Shown: positions 60,738-64,000 of the stretch, piece after piece | How the letters are laid out: every line of letters begins with the position of its first letter | How positions within the stretch are numbered: position 1 is the stretch's first letter | From: Cesiribacter sp964504565 | GTDB taxonomy: Bacteria; Bacteroidota; Bacteroidia; Cytophagales; Cyclobacteriaceae | NCBI GenBank assembly: GCA_964504565.1 | Contig: CAZDEY010000001.1 | Span: 476,075 to 540,074 of the forward strand | DNA length: 64,000 nucleotides | Reading direction: 5' to 3' | Notes under the pieces: model-generated | Databases searched by the model: none | What the model was told of the DNA's origin: nothing | What the model saw: the letters and a program-made list of their open reading frames with translations, nothing else | Translations under genes and position numbers: made by a program

Positions 60738-62118
60738 AGCTGTATAGGTTAGTGAGGGTCCAGCTTTTCCAATTCTTAGGTTGAGTGTACCTTGCAAGCT
60801 TTCGTTCTCTGAAATGCAGGCGGTTAGCTTCACTCCAGCTCATGCGGTCTTCGGCAGCTTTAAGTTGGTCGGTATTATCTAGGGATAGCTCAAATAGGTA
60901 ATCAAAATCAGTAACCTGGGCGTGGTTAATATTGTACCAGCTAATGATACGGCTCCAGGGGGCAGCGGCCATTAAGAAGAGCACGGTTAGGGCTACCTGC
61001 ACATTGCGGCGCAGCAACCACCATAGCGATCGTTTTTCTTTTACCTTTAGCCAGGTAAGCGTTAGGCCAACCATAACTAGTATCAGGTAAATCCATACGC
61101 CTATGCGTTTCCAGGTGAGGCCGTATTCAGCTACGTACCACCAGTTTTTCTGCAGGGTAGTAAAGGCCAGCCAGCCGTTTTGCAGCAACCAGGCATAGGT
61201 AAGCCGCTTAAGCGTATTATTCTTTATAAAGAAATTTAGGTTGCCCCGGAATACATAAACTAGCAAGCTCACCGCTAGTACTATAGATAGAATAAGCGTA
61301 CCCACACCCTGGTGGAGCAGTTTTGGTAGGTGTACGCCCTCGCCCGGTGCGTTATTTATTACCATTTCCAGGTCTATAATATGAAATACCAGTAACAGAC
61401 CGTTAAGTAAAACCAGCATTATCATGGCCATTTGGTATTCCCACTTTATAAAGAATGGATTGATACCGGCGGCCAGGCGGCGGCGTATGCGCTGGAGGGT
61501 ATCAACCTGGCCCGCCTGCCAGTTGAATAATTTTTGGCCGCTCAGGCTGTAGGCTAAACCAAAACTAAGGTAGAAGAACAGGGCCGTTAGCGATACGTAC
61601 TCCCAATTAGGCTGCTGCAGGCGGGCCAGGTTTACCCGCTCGGCAAATTGCGGGCTGGCGGTAGCGTACAGCGCGTAGAACACTACAGTAATAAGTAGAG
61701 GGATTATTAGTAAGCCCAGGCTGCGGGCGCTTAGCCACTTGGGTCGGTGGTAGCTTTCTTCTTGCCTGCTCAGGAAAAAGTACTGCCAGGTATTCGTAAT
61801 TAATTCCCCAGTCCCGTTTACCAAAGCTAGGGGTGCTTTCAGGCTAAAAACCGCCGATGAAGCCAGCAGGAACAGGGCAAGTATACTCATCCAGACGGAA
61901 AAGGCATTGCCGTAAAGGGCTACCAGAAGGCCGGCACCCATAAATAGCAATACCCGCGAAGTTTTTGCTGTTTGTCCGTTGCCCATTTGGGCCGCTATAA
62001 CTAAGCCGCCAAACAGCAGTGTGGTTAAAAAGGTGTTTAGGCCCAAGTCCATTGCGTTGTAGAAGAGCCAGGCCCCGCCCAGCGCTGCTAGTAGTTGAAG
62101 ATAGAGTTTATTTTTCAT
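60712..62118 (-). CDS. DUF4173/DUF4153-like polytopic membrane protein
   Basis: 468 aa. Roughly twelve hydrophobic helices; the segment LLHQGVGTLILSIVLAVSLLVY (about 268-290) matches the characteristic part of DUF4173 proteins, and the C-terminal 70 residues (after SRIISWYNINHAQ) are soluble. Function unknown. First gene of a four-gene unit with EEP, exosortase K and MSEP-CTERM. A perfect TACTTTG-N5-CAAAGTA dyad starts 7 bases upstream of the ATG. Confidence 0.75.
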   Translation of the reverse strand: MKNKLYLQLLAALGGAWLFYNAMDLGLNTFLTTLLFGGLVIAAQMGNGQTAKTSRVLLFMGAGLLVALYGNAFSVWMSILALFLLASSAVFSLKAPLALVNGTGELITNTWQYFFLSRQEESYHRPKWLSARSLGLLIIPLLITVVFYALYATASPQFAERVNLARLQQPNWEYVSLTALFFYLSFGLAYSLSGQKLFNWQAGQVDTLQRIRRRLAAGINPFFIKWEYQMAMIMLVLLNGLLLVFHIIDLEMVINNAPGEGVHLPKLLHQGVGTLILSIVLAVSLLVYVFRGNLNFFIKNNTLKRLTYAWLLQNGWLAFTTLQKNWWYVAEYGLTWKRIGVWIYLILVMVGLTLTWLKVKEKRSLWWLLRRNVQVALTVLFLMAAAPWSRIISWYNINHAQVTDFDYLFELSLDNTDQLKAAEDRMSWSEANRLHFRERKLARYTQPKNWKSWTLTNLYSYAQLEKMD

Positions 62119-62125
62119 ATCAGAG

Positions 62126-62144
62126 TACTTTGTATTTCAAAGTA
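62126..62144 (-). promoter_or_regulatory. Operator-like dyad upstream of the exosortase operon
   Basis: TACTTTG-TATTT-CAAAGTA, perfect 7-bp half sites with a 5-base spacer, 7 bases upstream of the DUF4173 start. The same dyad stands at 63090-63108 with the same distance to a start codon. It may overlap a -7 box. The winged-helix regulator encoded next door is the natural candidate to bind it (inference). Confidence 0.6.
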
Positions 62145-62159
62145 TAAGGGTAAAATTTT

Positions 62160-62459
62160 TTATCGGTTCTGTTTCAGAAGAGCTTCCAGCGCATCTAGGT
62201 GCAATTGAAAGGCTTTTTTTCCTTCTTTAGTTGCCATATAGGTAGTATTGGGTTTGCGCCCCACAAATGTTTTTTCCACATTAATATAGCCGGCTTTTTC
62301 CAGCGCCCGGCTGTGGCTGGCTAAATTGCCATCGGTAACCTGAAGCAGCTCGCGCACTCGGGTAAAGTCCAGGGTGTCGTTTACCATCAGTAGCGACATT
62401 AGGCCCAGACGTACCTTATTCTCAAAGGCTTTATCTAATTGCTGTAGTAAGTTATTCAC
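62160..62459 (-). CDS. Winged-helix transcriptional regulator (HTH_34 type)
   Basis: 99 aa. Winged-helix fold with ENKVRLGLMSLLMVNDTLDF, recognition-helix segment TDGNLASHSRALEKAGYI and the wing VGRKPNTTYMATKEGKKAF. This matches the short PF13601 family (ArsR/MarR-like). The start is GTG at 62459, which overlaps the TGA of the upstream membrane-protein gene (GTGA). It probably represses its own operon and the exosortase operon via the shared dyad (inference). Confidence 0.82.
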   Translation of the reverse strand: MNNLLQQLDKAFENKVRLGLMSLLMVNDTLDFTRVRELLQVTDGNLASHSRALEKAGYINVEKTFVGRKPNTTYMATKEGKKAFQLHLDALEALLKQNR

Positions 62460-63082
62460 CGCTCGTATTTATAGTGCATATACAGGCCGTAACCAATATG
62501 CAACACCCCAAACCCAATTGACCAGAAAAAGAGTCCGTACCCCACAAATATAGCGGCTAATAAGCCCAAACCAATTTCTAACAAACCCAGGCTGCGAATA
62601 TCGCCTAAAGTATACTTACTGCCATTTACTAAGGCCAAGCCGTAAAATATCAGCGTTAGCGAGGCCAAAATGCTTATGTGCCCCCGGCTTAGATAAATTA
62701 AACACAGAATACCACCCGTAACCAAAGGTATAGCCAGGTTAATTAGCAGGCGGCGGCCGGTTTCATCCCATAGGGCTTGCTTATTTTTGCGGCTGCGGGC
62801 CAGGGTAAGCGCAATACCGGTGCCAACTGCTAACACCAGAACTACCAGCGCATCAATAGCCAGCCAAAACAGCAAATCGCTGTCGGGTTGGCTACTAAGG
62901 CGCGAAAGGTAGCCGGGCTTATCGTAGGTATCCATTAACCAGTAGGCTACGCCGGCCCCGGCCAGCGCATATACTCCCGCCATAACCCCCGAGATGCCCG
63001 AAAGCGAAAGGAAGCGGTTAGAGCGTTCCATTAGCGAACGTATCTCGGTTATATGCTTCAGGTAGTCTTCGGTCTGGTTCAT
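62456..63082 (-). CDS. Membrane protein of unknown function, co-transcribed with the regulator
   Basis: 208 aa. About five to six hydrophobic helices (for example GVMAGVYALAGAGVAYWL, IDALVVLVLAVGTGIALTLA, GLLAAIFVGYGLFFWSIGFG), with a charged N-terminus (TEDYLKHITEIRSLMERSNRF). The family was not recognised; such proteins often pair with a PF13601 regulator in Bacteroidota and may sense a membrane or envelope signal. ATG start; dyad at 63090-63108 lies 7 bases upstream. Confidence 0.7.
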   Translation of the reverse strand: MNQTEDYLKHITEIRSLMERSNRFLSLSGISGVMAGVYALAGAGVAYWLMDTYDKPGYLSRLSSQPDSDLLFWLAIDALVVLVLAVGTGIALTLARSRKNKQALWDETGRRLLINLAIPLVTGGILCLIYLSRGHISILASLTLIFYGLALVNGSKYTLGDIRSLGLLEIGLGLLAAIFVGYGLFFWSIGFGVLHIGYGLYMHYKYER

Positions 63083-63089
63083 GCAAAAG

Positions 63090-63108
63090 TACTTTGTTTT
63101 TCAAAGTA
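63090..63108 (-). promoter_or_regulatory. Operator-like dyad upstream of the regulator operon
   Basis: TACTTTG-TTTTT-CAAAGTA, identical half sites and spacing to the copy at 62126-62144, and again 7 bases from the ATG. Confidence 0.6.
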
Positions 63109-63221
63109 AATAAATTGAAGTCTACCATACAAATGATCTTAACAAAAATTTTAAGTCATCAGAACGCCAAGTCATACCTAACTTTCCTGGCTTAGTTAGT
63201 ATAATCCTATCAGTAATTTAA

Positions 63222-64000
63222 AACCCAACTAAAATCACTACCTACGTAGGCGGCTTGGTATATGAGAACAATAAGCTGCAGTTTATGCAGACCGGCGAAG
63301 GGCGGGTACTGCTCAGCGATGACGGCGATAGCAGCTACGCGGCCGAGTACCAGTACCACCTCAAGGATCATTTAGGCAATGTGCGCATGACCTTTAGCAG
63401 CCTGACTACGGACTCTACCGTAGCCGCTAACTTTGATGCCCCGGATGACGATGCCGACTTTAAGGATAACAACGACATCTACGCCGGGCAGCAATCGGCC
63501 ATCGTAACCCTAGAAGCCATGAATCACACCCCGGGCGGCAGCAAAAGCTTGCGCCTGAACCGGGGCCGGGCCACCCAGCTAACCCATGCCAGCCAGGTAG
63601 GCCTAAGCAAGGTGCTGGCGGTAAGCGAAGGCGATATCATCTCCATGGAAGTATATGGCAAATACCTGAACCTGCAGGGCGGCGGCGGCCTGGACCCTAC
63701 CCAGGTATTAGCCATACTAAGTGGGGTCACCGGCAGCTTTTCGGTAGACGGGGGCGTAACCACCCTGCGCAACGAGAGCGGGGCTATTATTGGCTATTTG
63801 GGCGGAAGCGATGAGGCTGATGCGGTACCCACCGCCGGCTTAACCTATATGTTCTTGGATGAGAACCAAACCGAGCTTACCTTAGGGGATATGGGCTTTG
63901 TACAACTCAGTGCGGCGGCGGCCATTACCAGCGGGGCCGATATGGCCAAGGCTCCCGAGCGGCTGGCCTTGCAGGTGAGCGTACCAGCCGGGGCCCGCTA
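63222..64000 (+). CDS. RHS/YD-repeat-type protein fragment, 5'-truncated, running off the window
   Basis: The frame opens right after a TAA at 63219-63221 and stays open to the end of the window. It begins with KITTYVGGLVYENNKLQFMQ and continues YHLKDHLGNVRMTFSS, the core signature normally found near the C-terminal end of RHS/DUF6443-type proteins of Bacteroidota, where thousands of residues should precede it. Here no upstream part and no good start exist; ATG 63285 or TTG 63255 are possible internal starts. The segment is GC-richer than the AT-rich spacer before it. Most likely a pseudogene or a stored C-terminal cassette that can recombine with a full-length RHS gene; this cannot be decided from the window. 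Confidence 0.65.

Overview
The window looks like a chromosomal segment of a Bacteroidota bacterium, most likely of the order Cytophagales. The evidence is a type IX secretion C-terminal sorting domain, many small signal-peptide lipoproteins, a carbohydrate/peptide-type outer-membrane beta-barrel receptor, a CrtD-type carotenoid desaturase, exosortase K with its PEP-type target, DUF4412/DUF4230/DUF72 proteins, and promoters of the Bacteroidota TAnnTTTG type. GC content looks close to 45-50 percent throughout. I saw no rRNA, tRNA, CRISPR array, prophage or intact insertion sequence. Two runs of N (15639-15648 and 19353-19404) show that this is a scaffold; the second cuts through a gene.

Layout. 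1-11065: the tail of a secreted M43-type metalloprotease, then mostly single metabolic and repair genes (PA0069-type radical SAM, DUF72, a D-threonine aldolase/D-serine dehydratase-like enzyme, AlkD-like glycosylase), then an MBOAT acyltransferase paired with an SGNH-like membrane protein, probably for O-acetylation of a surface polymer. 11172-15548: a tight minus-strand operon for nucleotide sugars (ugd, UDP-glucuronate decarboxylase, galE, rfbB), supplying precursors for surface polysaccharide. 15723-28908: an acyl-CoA dehydrogenase, then an envelope-signalling region holding a Cys-rich lipoprotein, a periplasmic TPR-CHAT (caspase-like) protein, an orphan TonB-plug protein and an ECF sigma/TPR anti-sigma-like pair, followed by a run of beta-barrel, lipoprotein and DUF4412 genes.

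29071-40649: aldehyde dehydrogenase, a subclass B1-type metallo-beta-lactamase with all six zinc ligands, a geranylgeranyl-reductase-type flavoprotein, an outer-membrane receptor, the omega-amidase/methionine aminotransferase pair, a SpoU rRNA methyltransferase, a porin-like protein and an AI-2E transporter. 40911-47009: a complete RND efflux system (adaptor, permease, TolC). 47294-55213: type II NADH dehydrogenase, radical SAM/SPASM protein, DUF4230, MltF-like lytic transglycosylase, a netrin/TIMP-like secreted protein and a CrtD-like desaturase.

55334-63082: TerB-like and ankyrin proteins, then a minus-strand operon with overlapping genes (DUF4173-like membrane protein, membrane-anchored EEP phosphatase/nuclease, exosortase K, MSEP/PEP-CTERM VIT protein) and a neighbouring operon for a membrane protein plus winged-helix regulator. 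Both operons carry the same TACTTTG-N5-CAAAGTA dyad exactly 7 bases before the first start codon, suggesting one regulator controls both. The window ends in a 5'-truncated RHS-type fragment.

Between genes there are several repeat families: palindromic MITE-like elements (5364-5491, 42076-42222, relative at 45561), two 15-bp-stem hairpins with compensatory base changes (20604, 29013), five islands of an AATTACGAATT motif, a GTTAGAT heptamer array, and near-identical mosaic islands on both sides of the methionine aminotransferase gene. The most interesting candidates for undescribed biology are the dyad-controlled exosortase operon and the CHAT/ECF/orphan-plug cluster.
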